A stretch of DNA of 64,000 bases, taken from assembly GCA_023388965.1 (NCBI GenBank), contig JAEWFF010000067.1:38135-102134 (forward strand). The letters run 5' to 3'. This document shows positions 52,883-61,722 of the stretch, in pieces (positions within the stretch are counted from its first letter, which is position 1; every line of letters starts with the position of its first letter). The position numbers were made by a program, and so were the translations under genes. Source of the DNA: Pseudomonadota bacterium (GTDB lineage Bacteria > Pseudomonadota > Alphaproteobacteria > Rhizobiales > Methylopilaceae). The notes below the pieces were generated by a model. It did no database searches. It saw only the letters and a program-made list of their open reading frames with translations, and was not told the DNA's origin.

Positions 52883-52901
52883 TATCTCCATATGGTGACA
52901 A

Positions 52902-53378
52902 ATGACCAAAACGAACCGAAGCGAAAAAGGCGATGCGCTGACCGACCTGATCCTGACGATGTTCCGGGCGAACAATCTCACGCTTACCTGGGGCGACAGG
53001 CTTGTCGCGCCTTTCGGGCTCACCAGCGCCCGATGGCAGATACTGGGCGCGATCGTGTTTTCGGAACGCTCGCAGCCGGTGGCCTGGATCGCCCGCGATC
53101 TGGGAGCCAACCGCCAAAACGTTCAGCGCATCGTCAACGATCTGCACAAGGAGGGGATCGTGGTGTTCGAGCCCAATCCGCACCACAAGCGGGCGCATCT
53201 TGTGGTGCTGACCGAGAAAGGCCGCCGCGCCTATGAGGCGGCACTCAGCGTATATTACCCGAAGGTGGGCAAGCTGGCCGAGGGCCTTTCGCTGGAAGAG
53301 ATCACGACAGCGCACCGCGTTGTGGCGACGCTGCGAGACAGGCTTGGAGGAGAGCTCGATGTTGAAAAGCACACCTGA
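52902..53378 (+). CDS. MarR family transcriptional regulator
   Basis: Winged-helix dimeric repressor of 158 aa. The family layout is visible: an N-terminal helix (ALTDLILTMFRANNLTLTWGD), LTSARWQILGAIVFSERSQPVAWIARDLGANRQNVQRIVNDL with the recognition helix, and the wing VVFEPNPHHKRAHLVVLTEKG. It overlaps the cytochrome b561 gene by 20 bases and is divergent from the flavin reductase, so it probably controls both. The inducer is unknown. No cysteines suited to redox sensing are present in the protein. Confidence 0.92.
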   Translation: MTKTNRSEKGDALTDLILTMFRANNLTLTWGDRLVAPFGLTSARWQILGAIVFSERSQPVAWIARDLGANRQNVQRIVNDLHKEGIVVFEPNPHHKRAHLVVLTEKGRRAYEAALSVYYPKVGKLAEGLSLEEITTAHRVVATLRDRLGGELDVEKHT

Positions 53379-53889
53379 CCGCTATGGCGTGATCCCGATC
53401 ACGATCCATTGGCTTACCGCCATTCTGATCCTGGCTTTGCTCGGTTCCGGTTTTCAGGCCGGAAACGCTTTGGATTCGTCCGCGAAGGCGGCGTTCCTGC
53501 GCTTCCATATTCCGGCGGCGATCACCATTCTGTTGCTCACCGTATTCCGCATTGTCTGGTGGTGGTTCTTCGACCGGAAACCTGCACCAGTGCAGGGAAC
53601 GCCGCGATGGCAGGATCGCCTGGCGCGCGGCGTTCACATCGCGTTTTACATCGTCATCTTCGGCATGGTCGCCAGCGGCATCGGCATGATCGCATTGAGC
53701 GGCGCGGGGCCGATCATTTTCGGCGGGAGTGGTGAACTGCCCGATTTCCTTCGCTATCCACCACGCATACCGCATGGTCTCGGGGCCTTTTTGCTGATTA
53801 CCTTGCTCCTTGCCCATATCGGTGCGGTGCTCTGGCACCACGTTATCCGCCGCGACGGATTGCTCCGGCGCATGTGGTATGGGGGGTGA
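53359..53889 (+). CDS. Cytochrome b561 family protein
   Basis: A 176-aa diheme-type membrane cytochrome with four transmembrane helices. Candidate heme-ligating histidines occur in TIHWLTAIL, LRFHIPAAITILL, GVHIAFYIVIF and the C-terminal LLAHIGAVLWHHVI. The ATG at 53359 has GGAGGAG about 7 bases upstream, inside the end of the MarR gene. In the family it moves electrons between the quinone pool and periplasmic partners; with the divergent flavin reductase it may form a small redox module. Confidence 0.9.
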   Translation: MLKSTPDRYGVIPITIHWLTAILILALLGSGFQAGNALDSSAKAAFLRFHIPAAITILLLTVFRIVWWWFFDRKPAPVQGTPRWQDRLARGVHIAFYIVIFGMVASGIGMIALSGAGPIIFGGSGELPDFLRYPPRIPHGLGAFLLITLLLAHIGAVLWHHVIRRDGLLRRMWYGG

Positions 53890-54047
53890 GATTGGTGCGT
53901 TGCATGAGCCTGAAGTCGCAAAACTCCCGAAACATGCGACAGATATGATCCGAGTCAATGTCGACCCGCAAGGTCCGCTCTAGGAGTCCTCGCCTCCTGC
54001 CATGAATGACCGACATGGGGTCGGAAGCTGCCTCACAGCGCAGAAAC

Positions 54048-54431
54048 TCATGCCGTGCCGAACACCTTTTCCATCTGCTCTGCCCACGGCCGTTCGGCCA
54101 CGGCCATCAGATCATTGAGCGACAAGGCCGGCGGGATACGGTGGATGAGCAGCTTCTCCAGCACGTCCGGCGCGAGATAGGCCAGCCGCACCATTCGGCT
54201 GACGTAACGATCGCTGACATTGTCGGCCTTGGCAATATCGGCAATGGTCGAGGCCTCCCCGCGCTCCAGCCTGCGCCGCCAGTTCCAGGCGCGAGCTATA
54301 GCGCGCAGCACATGCGCATCCTGCGCCCGGGCATCGACGGACCCGTGGTCGGCCGGCGGCAGGATTTTCGGACGGCCGTTCTTCCTGCGGAATGTGAGCG
54401 GGATCACCACGCGGATGGTGTTGTCTGTCAT
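54048..54431 (-). CDS. HTH protein associated with a serine recombinase
   Basis: A 127-aa protein whose start overlaps the recombinase stop by 4 bases. The N-terminus (TIRVVIPLTFRRKNGRPKILPP) is basic; a helix-turn-helix-like segment follows (GEASTIADIAKADNVSDRYVSRMVRLAYLAPDVLEKLL). Such small proteins commonly sit directly after large serine recombinases in alphaproteobacterial mobile elements. The frame is intact, unlike the recombinase. Function not established. Confidence 0.7.
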   Translation of the reverse strand: MTDNTIRVVIPLTFRRKNGRPKILPPADHGSVDARAQDAHVLRAIARAWNWRRRLERGEASTIADIAKADNVSDRYVSRMVRLAYLAPDVLEKLLIHRIPPALSLNDLMAVAERPWAEQMEKVFGTA

Positions 54432-55129
54432 GCCGCATCCTTCTCCAGCAGCGGGGCCATCATCTGTCGCGCCAGCGAGCCAATGCCGTCATGGCGCAGG
54501 TCAACGGCGATACCGGCCGCGCTCACGGTGACGCGCGCCACCAAGAGCTGGACGATGCGCGCCTGCTCAGCCGGAAACAGCGATGTCCACAGCGTGTCGA
54601 AGTCGTCGAGGGCGGCAATGACCACCTTGTCATCGACGTCTGGCATGTCGGCTTGCAGGGCCGCGAGCGCCCGGCCCCTGATCTCGGGCGTCGCGATCAT
54701 GCGGCGGAGTTCTCCGATGACGGCATCCTCGACCATGCCGGCGGCAAGACGCTGTGGTCCAGCAGCACCGGTTGCCCGGTTCCGGATCAGATCCATCGAG
54801 GTGTAGTAGCGATAGAGCCTGGCTCCCTTCTTCGTCGCCGTTGGCGTCATCGCCGTGCCGGTGTCGGTGAAGATCAGCCCCTTGAGCAGCGCCGGTGTCT
54901 GCGCACGCGTATTGGCGGAACGTTTGCGGGGACTCTCTTGCAGGATGGCATGGACCTTGTCCCACAAGGCACGATCGATGATCGCCTCGTGCTCGCCGGG
55001 ATAGGAAGTTCCCTTGTGCACTGCCTCGCCGATATAGATCCGGTTGTTGATGAGCTTGTAGAGAAAGCCCTTGTCGATCGGCTTGCCGCGCCGCGTGCGC
55101 ACGCCTTCGGCGGCAAGGGTTCTGGCCAG
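54428..55129 (-). pseudogene. Large serine recombinase, 5'-truncated
   Basis: About 234 codons of the C-terminal part of a resolvase/invertase-type site-specific recombinase: LARTLAAEGVRTRRGKPIDKGFLYKLINNRIYIGEAVHKG (recombinase domain), LLKGLIFTDTGTAMTPTATKKG and YRYYTSMDLIRNR (zinc-ribbon-equivalent), then the coiled-coil C-terminus. In this frame a TAA (55130-55132) lies directly before LARTL, and no catalytic N-terminal domain with its active Ser is found upstream. It is therefore a remnant of an integrative element, not a working recombinase. Confidence 0.8.
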
Positions 55130-55466
55130 TTACAGCAAGGCTTGCCGTGGCGCCGAAGCGAAGTCCTTTTGTTAGCGCTATGGGAGATTTCGATAGATCG
55201 ACGAGCGCGTTTGTCTCGCGTCTTGTGGTATCTGGTCATTCTTACTCGGTGTGCTTGAACCACGTTGGGTCAGAATGGTCAGGGTGCGCTTTTTTGATCA
55301 TCTTTCTATAGGCTGGTAGTCAAACCGCCAGCCGCTAAACTAGTGTGGATACACTTCGTAGCGAAAATTGTCTGTTAGGCACAGGCTGCAGTGCCATTCT
55401 ACGGGAACATTGTCGGAAGGCGGCCAAGCGATCGGTGCGCAGTAGGAGTTCCTGCTGCGACTGTCG
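55130..55466. other. Junction without recognisable gene
   Basis: About 340 bases between the truncated recombinase and the GntR gene. Codon pattern is unclear and no protein or RNA signature is seen; probably the boundary of the recombinase-bearing element. Confidence 0.5.
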
Positions 55467-56207
55467 TTACAGTTGGGGCGATGGGATTGCCGCGCTCGCC
55501 GATAGCGAGCGGCAGACGGTATCGCCCGTTCGATGGAGGTGAGCCTTCCATGCAGTCGCTGCAGCCGCGGAATCGCGTCTACGAAACGCTTCGATGATCG
55601 CATCATGCTCGCGTATCGCTTCCGCCAGGCGGCCAGGGGATGACAGCGCCTTATATCGTCCACGGCTGACCCGCGAGACGAGTGTTTCGTATGAATTCAG
55701 AAGAACGGGGTTTCTGGAGCAGGTGATAATGTGCTTGTGAATACGTGAATTCAAGTCAAAGTAATTTTTAATGTTGTGCTGACCGGCGCACCGTTTCATC
55801 TCCTCGGTCATCGCGGTCAGCTGATCAAGCTCATCATCCGTGATGCGAGTTGCGGCGAGTTCGGCGGCGGCACTTTCGATGGCTGCGATGGCCTCGAATA
55901 AGTGTCTGGACTGCTCGACACTCATTAATGCGACGCGCGCGCCGCGATGGGGAACGATCTCCACCAGTTCTTCGGAAGCGAGGACCTTCAACGCTTCGCG
56001 CAGAGGCGTGCGCGATATGTTGAATCGTGAGCATAGCTTGGCTTCCACCAAGTGCTCGCCGGGCTCCACGACTCCCTGCACGATCATCTCACGGATTTTG
56101 CTTTCCACCCCCTCATGAAGCGGGCGGGTGCGAAGTTTCACGCGCGGCCGGCCGGATTTGCCATTGCCCTCTGGATTGGTCGATTCGAGCTGCGCAGGCG
56201 ACGTCAT
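55467..56207 (-). CDS. GntR family regulator (FadR/FCD type)
   Basis: A 246-aa regulator: N-terminal winged helix (EGVESKIREMIVQGVVEPGEHLVEAKLCSRFNISRTPLREALKVLASEELVEIVPHRGARVA) and an all-helical FCD ligand domain with the metal/effector-binding residues in FDLNSRIHKHIITCSRNPVLL and REHDAIIEAFRRRD. Such regulators control catabolic and transport operons. Divergent from the amidase-TRAP-hydantoinase cluster, which it very likely regulates. Its C-terminus (SAAIPSPQL) is slightly longer than usual. Confidence 0.9.
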   Translation of the reverse strand: MTSPAQLESTNPEGNGKSGRPRVKLRTRPLHEGVESKIREMIVQGVVEPGEHLVEAKLCSRFNISRTPLREALKVLASEELVEIVPHRGARVALMSVEQSRHLFEAIAAIESAAAELAATRITDDELDQLTAMTEEMKRCAGQHNIKNYFDLNSRIHKHIITCSRNPVLLNSYETLVSRVSRGRYKALSSPGRLAEAIREHDAIIEAFRRRDSAAAATAWKAHLHRTGDTVCRSLSASAAIPSPQL

Positions 56208-56454
56208 CGATAAGCTTTCTGTTCGGCCCTTGGGCCAGCGTCGAGCAATGCTAGCGGGACCGATGTTTCTTTCCTACCGGCGTTATTCTTTCCCCGTTCA
56301 TGCCAGAGGCATTAACAATTTAAATATCCAATAACACTATGATATAACATATTAATTTATAGATTGCATTCAATCCTCTTTCTCGTTAGTGTTCTGCGTC
56401 GAGTGAGGCCGGCCGTCGTGAAGGACGGGTGGCCGACAGGGGTGTGGGGGCGAT
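56208..56454. promoter_or_regulatory. AT-rich divergent promoter region between gntR and amidase
   Basis: A 247-base interval whose middle (about 56300-56380) is strongly AT-rich in contrast to the flanking genes. It includes the inverted repeat ATTG-CATT-CAAT at 56363-56374, a candidate operator for the divergent GntR protein. No gene seen. Confidence 0.4.
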
Positions 56455-57855
56455 TTGGTCCAGATTGTTGAGCAAACGGCAGTAGCGCTGGCTGGATCGG
56501 TTCGTGCGGGCAAGTGGTCGCCCCGCGATATTGCCGAGGACATGATCAGTGAGGTCGAGGGGGCGAATCCGTTACTGAACGCGATCATTCGCTTCGATCC
56601 GGAACTGGTCCGCGCTGAGGCGGTGCGGGTTGAGGCCCTGCTGGCATCGGGTGCTCCCGCCCCTCTCGCCGGCGTGCCTTTCACGGTGAAAGACAATATC
56701 TGGATTGGCGGGCAGGGCGCTTCCCAGGGATCGCTGCTGTTCGAGACCTTTGTTGCGCCGCAAGACGCTCTGTGCGTACAGAGGATGCGCGGGGCCGGTG
56801 CCATGGTGCTCGGTGTTACCAATGCGTCCGAGTTCGCCTGCAAGGGCCTGACAACCAACAAGCTGTTCGGAACGACACGTAACCCCTGGGATCTTGATCG
56901 CACGCCGGGCGGCTCGTCGGGGGGAGCGGCGAGCGCGGTCAGCGCTGGTCTGGGCGCAATAGCGCTGGCAACGGATGCCGGAGGCTCGGTCCGCCGGCCG
57001 GCGGCTCATGTGGGCGTTGTCGGAATGAAGCCCACACCCGGACGTATTCCTCATCCGGTCGGTTTCGTCGAGCCGGTCTTCGCCCAAAGCGTTATCGGCA
57101 TCATGGGGCGCTCCGCCACAGATGTTGCGCTGTCGTTCCGGTCGATGACGGGGCACGACCTGCGCGATCCGATGTCGGTTCCGCTGAATGCTGTGGAGCC
57201 GCCGTCGCCCAAGGGGGCTCGGATCGCCTATAGCCCTCGCCTGGGACTCGGCTTCCCGGTCGATGCCGATGTGCAGAAATCGGTTGCCGATGCGGTCCGC
57301 CTGTTCGAGCAATTGGGCGCACATGTTGAAGAAGCCGATCCAGCCTGGCCCGAGGGAACCGATGAAGCCGCGTTGATGCCGCTTCAACTGGCCGGTCTTG
57401 CTGCGCTCTACGGCGATGCTTGGAAGGAAAACCCAGACAGGTTCGATCCGGATATCGCCGCGCAGATCGAGCGCGGTCTTGGCCTGAGTGGTGCCGATAT
57501 TGCCAACGCGCTGTTCCTGCGGGAGCAACTTACCCGAGTGCTTTGTGATCTTCAGGCGCGGTTCGATTTACTCGTAACGCCGACGACTCCTTGCGTTGCG
57601 TGGTCGCTCGACAGGCTCGGGCCAGCGGAGATCGAGGGCCAGAAGGTCTCGCCTAGAGGCCATGCTGTATTTACACCAATATTCAATCACGCCTTCGTTC
57701 CGGCCTGTTCCGTGCCGTGCGGCCTTTCTGCCGACGGGCTTCCGATAGGGCTGCAGATCGTGGGTCGGCGATTTGAGGACGATCTTGTTCTCTCTGCAGC
57801 CAATGCAATCGAACAGGCACTAGGCGGCAAATTCGTGAAGCCGCGTCGTGTGTAA
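56455..57855 (+). CDS. Amidase (amidase-signature family)
   Basis: Amide hydrolase of 466 aa. The Ser-cisSer-Lys triad is intact: Lys in PFTVKDNIWIGG near residue 80, cis-Ser in TPGGSSGGAAS near 155 and nucleophile Ser in ATDAGGSVRRPAA near 180. The TTG at 56455 is preceded by a G-rich stretch; an alternative start is not obvious. First gene of the catabolic run, with the TRAP binding protein 31 bases downstream. It could hydrolyse the final carboxamide or a side-chain amide of the imported compound; substrate specificity is not predictable. Confidence 0.88.
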   Translation: MVQIVEQTAVALAGSVRAGKWSPRDIAEDMISEVEGANPLLNAIIRFDPELVRAEAVRVEALLASGAPAPLAGVPFTVKDNIWIGGQGASQGSLLFETFVAPQDALCVQRMRGAGAMVLGVTNASEFACKGLTTNKLFGTTRNPWDLDRTPGGSSGGAASAVSAGLGAIALATDAGGSVRRPAAHVGVVGMKPTPGRIPHPVGFVEPVFAQSVIGIMGRSATDVALSFRSMTGHDLRDPMSVPLNAVEPPSPKGARIAYSPRLGLGFPVDADVQKSVADAVRLFEQLGAHVEEADPAWPEGTDEAALMPLQLAGLAALYGDAWKENPDRFDPDIAAQIERGLGLSGADIANALFLREQLTRVLCDLQARFDLLVTPTTPCVAWSLDRLGPAEIEGQKVSPRGHAVFTPIFNHAFVPACSVPCGLSADGLPIGLQIVGRRFEDDLVLSAANAIEQALGGKFVKPRRV

Positions 57856-57886
57856 TCACTTACAAAAGTCAGGGAGTGCGCTTTAC

Positions 57887-58882
57887 ATGAAACTGATTGA
57901 CAAGCTGATGGCGGCCGCCGCCGCCGTGGTTATCGGCACCGTCTCTTTCGGAGCCGATGCCGCCAATATAAAGGTCTCAACCAATGTCGCCGACAGCTCG
58001 ACTTGGGTTGAAGGTGCGAAAAAATTCAAGGAACTCGTCGAAGAGCGCAGCGGCGGCAAGCACAAGGTCGAGATTTATCCGAACGCCACGCTGGCGAGCG
58101 GCAATGACCGCGTCGAGATCGAGATGACGCAAGCGGGCGCGATCGACATCGTGCTGAAATCCAGCGTCTGGCTCTCGCAGCTCGACAACAAGTTCATGGC
58201 GATTTCGCTGCCGTGGATGTTCCCGGATTCCGAGAGTGCGATGCGTGTCGTTGACGGCGAGCCCGGAAAGGAACTTGCCGATATCTTGAAGAAGAAGAAC
58301 CTGCATGCCCTTGCCTGGGGTTCGGGCGGCTTCTTCCAGCTGTACAGCAACAAGGGGCCGATCAAGACTCCGGACGATATCGCCGGCGTGAAGATCCGTA
58401 CACCGGGTCTGGACCTGTTTCTGAGTTCCTGGAAGGAAGTAGGTGCAGTCCCCGTCGCCCTTAGCTTCGCCGAGGTGTTCTCATCGCTTCAGGCCGGTGC
58501 CATCGACGGCGGTATCTCTCCGGTTCCACTCATCTATTCGTCCCGCTTTTTCGAAGTGAGCAAGAATATCTCGCTCGTGAATTTCTCTTTTGAGGCGGTT
58601 GGTCTTCTGGCCGGTGACCTGTTCTGGTCGGGGCTGTCGGAAGAGGATCGTACGATGATCCGCCAAGCCGCGGTCGAAGCGATGGCGTATCAGCGGGAAG
58701 TCGCAGCTACGCAGGAGGCCGAGCAGAAGAAGGCGATGGCCGACGCCGGCGTCAATATCTACGAGCCGACGGCGGAAGAACGCAACGCCTTCCGTGCCAA
58801 GGTCGAGGGCGTTTTGCCAGCGTTTATCGATAAGATCGGAGTCGATTTCGTAAAATCGGTCGAGGCCGCGGCTGCAAAATAA
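57887..58882 (+). CDS. dctP: TRAP transporter substrate-binding protein DctP
   Basis: Periplasmic solute receptor of a TRAP uptake system. 331 aa with a signal peptide ending near FGADAANIK. The typical DctP elements TWVEGAKKFKELVEERSGGKHKVEIYPN, ISLPWMFPD, GSGGFFQLYSNKGPIKTPDDIAGVKIRTPG and the substrate-carboxylate Arg in that segment are present. The ATG at 57887 has AGGGAG upstream. The conserved carboxylate-binding Arg (KIRTPG) indicates an organic anion ligand, consistent with an N-carbamoyl or acyl amino acid. Confidence 0.9.
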   Translation: MKLIDKLMAAAAAVVIGTVSFGADAANIKVSTNVADSSTWVEGAKKFKELVEERSGGKHKVEIYPNATLASGNDRVEIEMTQAGAIDIVLKSSVWLSQLDNKFMAISLPWMFPDSESAMRVVDGEPGKELADILKKKNLHALAWGSGGFFQLYSNKGPIKTPDDIAGVKIRTPGLDLFLSSWKEVGAVPVALSFAEVFSSLQAGAIDGGISPVPLIYSSRFFEVSKNISLVNFSFEAVGLLAGDLFWSGLSEEDRTMIRQAAVEAMAYQREVAATQEAEQKKAMADAGVNIYEPTAEERNAFRAKVEGVLPAFIDKIGVDFVKSVEAAAAK

Positions 58883-58902
58883 GCCAAGTCTAATTTTCTA
58901 CC

Positions 58903-58925
58903 GGCTGCCGCCACCGGCGGCAGCC
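58903..58925 (+). terminator. mRNA hairpin after dctP
   Basis: Perfect 10-bp stem GGCTGCCGCC / GGCGGCAGCC with a 3-base loop between dctP and dctQ and no T-run. Likely stabilises the dctP message or attenuates the permease genes. Confidence 0.5.
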
Positions 58926-58955
58926 GCCATCGTGCGTACGACTACGGGCGCCAAT

Positions 58956-59447
58956 ATGAAAAAGATTCTATCCTGGTTCGACTCGATTGAGTTTGCGGCA
59001 ATCGTGATTTGCGGTGTCGGAATCGTAACGCTTGTCTTCTTCGGCGTAGTGTCGCGGTTTTTCTTCCACTATTCGATTGCCTGGTCGGAAGAACTGGCGC
59101 GGTACATGTTCCTCTGGGGCGCCCTCTTCGGCGCGTCGGCAGCCTGCCGTAATGCCCAGCATGGTGGCATCCCGCTGATCGTCGACAAGTTTCCGCTCTC
59201 CGGGCAACGCCTCATTGAAGCAGCCGTACCCTTCGGCACTTCGTTGTTTCTCGCCGTTATGGCCTGGCAGAGTTATCTGAGCGCGCAGCGCGCGTTCGTC
59301 AGCGGTCAGGTTAGCTCCACAACCGAAATACCGGTTTGGGTGGTCAACGGAATCATGGCCAGCGCTTTTGGGCTCGCTGCGATCCGCTGCATCCAAGGCT
59401 ACTGCGAGCGCGCCTACCGCGTCGATCAGATCGACATCAAAGAGTAA
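58956..59447 (+). CDS. dctQ: TRAP transporter small permease DctQ
   Basis: Four-helix small membrane subunit of 163 aa. The conserved IAWSEELARYMFLWGALFGASAACRNAQHGG segment near residue 45 is the DctQ signature. The ATG at 58956 is used; a GTG at 58932 would extend it by eight residues. dctM starts 32 bases after its stop. Confidence 0.9.
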   Translation: MKKILSWFDSIEFAAIVICGVGIVTLVFFGVVSRFFFHYSIAWSEELARYMFLWGALFGASAACRNAQHGGIPLIVDKFPLSGQRLIEAAVPFGTSLFLAVMAWQSYLSAQRAFVSGQVSSTTEIPVWVVNGIMASAFGLAAIRCIQGYCERAYRVDQIDIKE

Positions 59448-59479
59448 GCCCCGCTAGGCGACTTTGAAGGATTTCCATT

Positions 59480-60775
59480 ATGGATATGCTCTCCTCACCG
59501 AGCTTTGTCGGGGTAATGATATTCCTCACCCTGCTCGCGCTGAATTTCCCAATATTCGCGGCGGTCGGTCTGGGAGCGCTGTCGGCGCTCGCAATCTATC
59601 AGATCGCGCCATTGAACGTCGCGACGTATGTCTTCTCGGGATCGCTCGACTCGTTCCCCTTGCTGGCTACGCCGCTATTTATCATTGCCGGCGCCTTCCT
59701 TACTCGGACCGGTATCGCGACACGCCTCGTTCGGCTCGCCGAACTGATGGTAGGAAATCTGCCGGGAGGCCTGCCCCTGACCGTGTTGGTAACCGGTGCG
59801 ATTCTCGGCTCCATGTCGGGGTCGAATCTCGCAACCGTTGCGGCTCTGAGCTTCCTGATTGAACCTATGGCACAGCGCGGCTATCCGAGGCCGTTCGCGG
59901 TGGCAGTCGTCGCGGCCGGATGCACATTCGGCGTCGTAATTCCGCCGTCCATCAATCTGATCATCTACGGCGTCATTACCGAGACGTCGATCCCGAAGCT
60001 GTTTGCGGCGGGCGTCGGTCCCGGCCTGCTCATGCTGACGGTTCTCGGCTCCTATGTCGTTCTCGTCTCCAAGATCAAAGGTTATAGTCGCGCCGAGATC
60101 GAAGGGCGTACGCTTGCCGGATTCGTACAGGCATTCCGGGATGCGTTCTGGGGTCTGCTTGCACCGGTTATCGTGCTTGGCGGCATTTACGGTGGAATCT
60201 TCACGGCAACCGAGGCTGCCGCGGTGGCTGTCGTCTACATGTTCTTGGTCGACCGCCTGGTCTACAAATCGATCCCCTGGGGCAAACTGCCTGAGGTGAT
60301 GTTCGAATCCGGCCGCACCATCGGTGTCGTCGTCTGCATCATCGCAACTGCTGCGGTATTCGGCTGGATCATGCAGACGCAAGGTCTTGCCCAGGCCCTG
60401 GGATCCGCTGTCATGGCGGTGACCGGTGGTGAGCCGGCGCTTATCCTGCTCGCGTTTAACACCGTATTGGTCGGTGCGGGCATGTTCCTTGAGCCGCTGG
60501 CCGCGATCTATCTTCTTGTGCCGCTGTTCATGCCGACCCTGAAGGCAATCGGCTATGATCTCGTGCAATTCGGCGCTGCGATGACGGTGAACCTGTCGAT
60601 GGCGCATCTGACGCCACCTGTGGGTGTCGGGCTCTTCCTCGCATCGCAGTTGGGTGGCGTGCCTTTTGTACAGGCTCTCCGGGCGGTAATCCCGTTCATC
60701 ATTTGCGAGTTGATCGTTATTTTGCTCGTGACATTCGTCCCCGTGATCTCGCTCGGTCTGGCGTCGCTCGTGTAG
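59480..60775 (+). CDS. dctM: TRAP transporter large permease DctM
   Basis: Twelve-helix transport subunit of 431 aa. Family motifs PLFIIAGAFLTRTGIA, SGSNLATVAALSFLIEPM, GVVIPPSINLIIYGV and the C-terminal TPPVGVGLFLASQLGG are clear. Together with DctP and DctQ this makes a complete secondary-uptake system dedicated to the cluster, in addition to the unrelated TAXI-type TRAP system at 22489-26769. Confidence 0.93.
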   Translation: MDMLSSPSFVGVMIFLTLLALNFPIFAAVGLGALSALAIYQIAPLNVATYVFSGSLDSFPLLATPLFIIAGAFLTRTGIATRLVRLAELMVGNLPGGLPLTVLVTGAILGSMSGSNLATVAALSFLIEPMAQRGYPRPFAVAVVAAGCTFGVVIPPSINLIIYGVITETSIPKLFAAGVGPGLLMLTVLGSYVVLVSKIKGYSRAEIEGRTLAGFVQAFRDAFWGLLAPVIVLGGIYGGIFTATEAAAVAVVYMFLVDRLVYKSIPWGKLPEVMFESGRTIGVVVCIIATAAVFGWIMQTQGLAQALGSAVMAVTGGEPALILLAFNTVLVGAGMFLEPLAAIYLLVPLFMPTLKAIGYDLVQFGAAMTVNLSMAHLTPPVGVGLFLASQLGGVPFVQALRAVIPFIICELIVILLVTFVPVISLGLASLV

Positions 60776-60830
60776 CGACGCCTCACCTCCCCGCAACATT
60801 TTCGTCAGACAGATAGGATTGGTGGCGCGT

Positions 60831-61577
60831 GTGAAGATTCTGCTTTTAAACCCGAACACGAGCTTCGATCTGACGGATATGTTGGCAAAGGCCGCGCTTG
60901 CCGCAGCGTCTGCCGCAACCGAAATAGTCCCTGTAACGGCACCAAGGGGAGTGCCTTATATTGCGAGCCGGACCGAGGCGCAGATCGGCGGAGCCGTCGC
61001 TCTGGAGATGATTGCGGATCATCACGGTAAGGTCGATGCGGCAATCATCGCTGCGTTCGGTGATCCGGGTCTACAGGCCGCAAAGGAGCTGTTCGATATA
61101 CCTGTCGTGGGTATGGCCGAGGCGGCCATGCTTCTGACCAGCGTGCTGGGGCGCAAATTCTCCATCGTTACATTCTCGACCAATATGCGCCCGTGGTACC
61201 AGGAATGCGTGGAGGCAAACGGCATGACGGATCGCTGCAGCAGCATCCGTGTTGCTACCCAGCCGCTGGGTGAGCTGGCCGATATTCACCGAGACATGGA
61301 AGATGCCTTGGTCGATCTTTGTGGCCTTGCCGTCGAAGAGGATGGTGCGGATGCCATCATTCTCGGTGGCGCGCCGCTCGCCGGTTTCGCGTCTATCGTG
61401 CGCGATCGGGTACACGTTCCGGTAATCGATCAGGTTGGGGCCGCAGTGAAGCTTGCGGAATCGCTTGTCGCGTTGAATCCGCGAAAGGCCATCGCAGGAT
61501 CTTTCCGGAGGCCCGATGCCAAGCTGGTAACCGGCGTCTCAGATGCGCTGCGGCGGCGCATCGAACATGACGATTGA
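60831..61577 (+). CDS. Asp/Glu/hydantoin racemase-family protein lacking the catalytic cysteines
   Basis: A 248-aa member of the hydantoin/aspartate racemase family (COG4126-like): N-terminus KILLLNPNTS and segments ASRTEAQIGG, FDIPVVGMAEAAMLL, KFSIVTFST and VPVIDQVGAAVKLAESLVAL are family-typical. The usual two catalytic cysteines are absent: the first motif reads AAFGDPGL (usual ACFGDPG) and the second LGGAPLAGF (usual LGCAGM-like). The GTG at 60831 gives the typical MKILLLNPN start; GTG 60822 and TTG 60819 are alternatives. It lies between dctM and the M20 hydrolase gene. It may be a non-racemising relative or use different residues. Confidence 0.85.
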   Translation: MKILLLNPNTSFDLTDMLAKAALAAASAATEIVPVTAPRGVPYIASRTEAQIGGAVALEMIADHHGKVDAAIIAAFGDPGLQAAKELFDIPVVGMAEAAMLLTSVLGRKFSIVTFSTNMRPWYQECVEANGMTDRCSSIRVATQPLGELADIHRDMEDALVDLCGLAVEEDGADAIILGGAPLAGFASIVRDRVHVPVIDQVGAAVKLAESLVALNPRKAIAGSFRRPDAKLVTGVSDALRRRIEHDD

Positions 61578-61722
61578 AGCGGCCGCAACCGGCCTTGCTG
61601 CAAGGCTGGCTGGCTAGCCCAGCTTTGAAGCAACCTGCGGTACGTATGACATAAAGGATGCGGGAACTCCGCACGCATCGTTCGTGCGCGCTTATGCTGC
61701 GCGATACATAATGGATAGTAGA

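Noticed and set aside
54491..55258. Plus-strand open frame opposite the recombinase remnant
   Set aside because: The minus strand has clear recombinase similarity; the plus strand has none.
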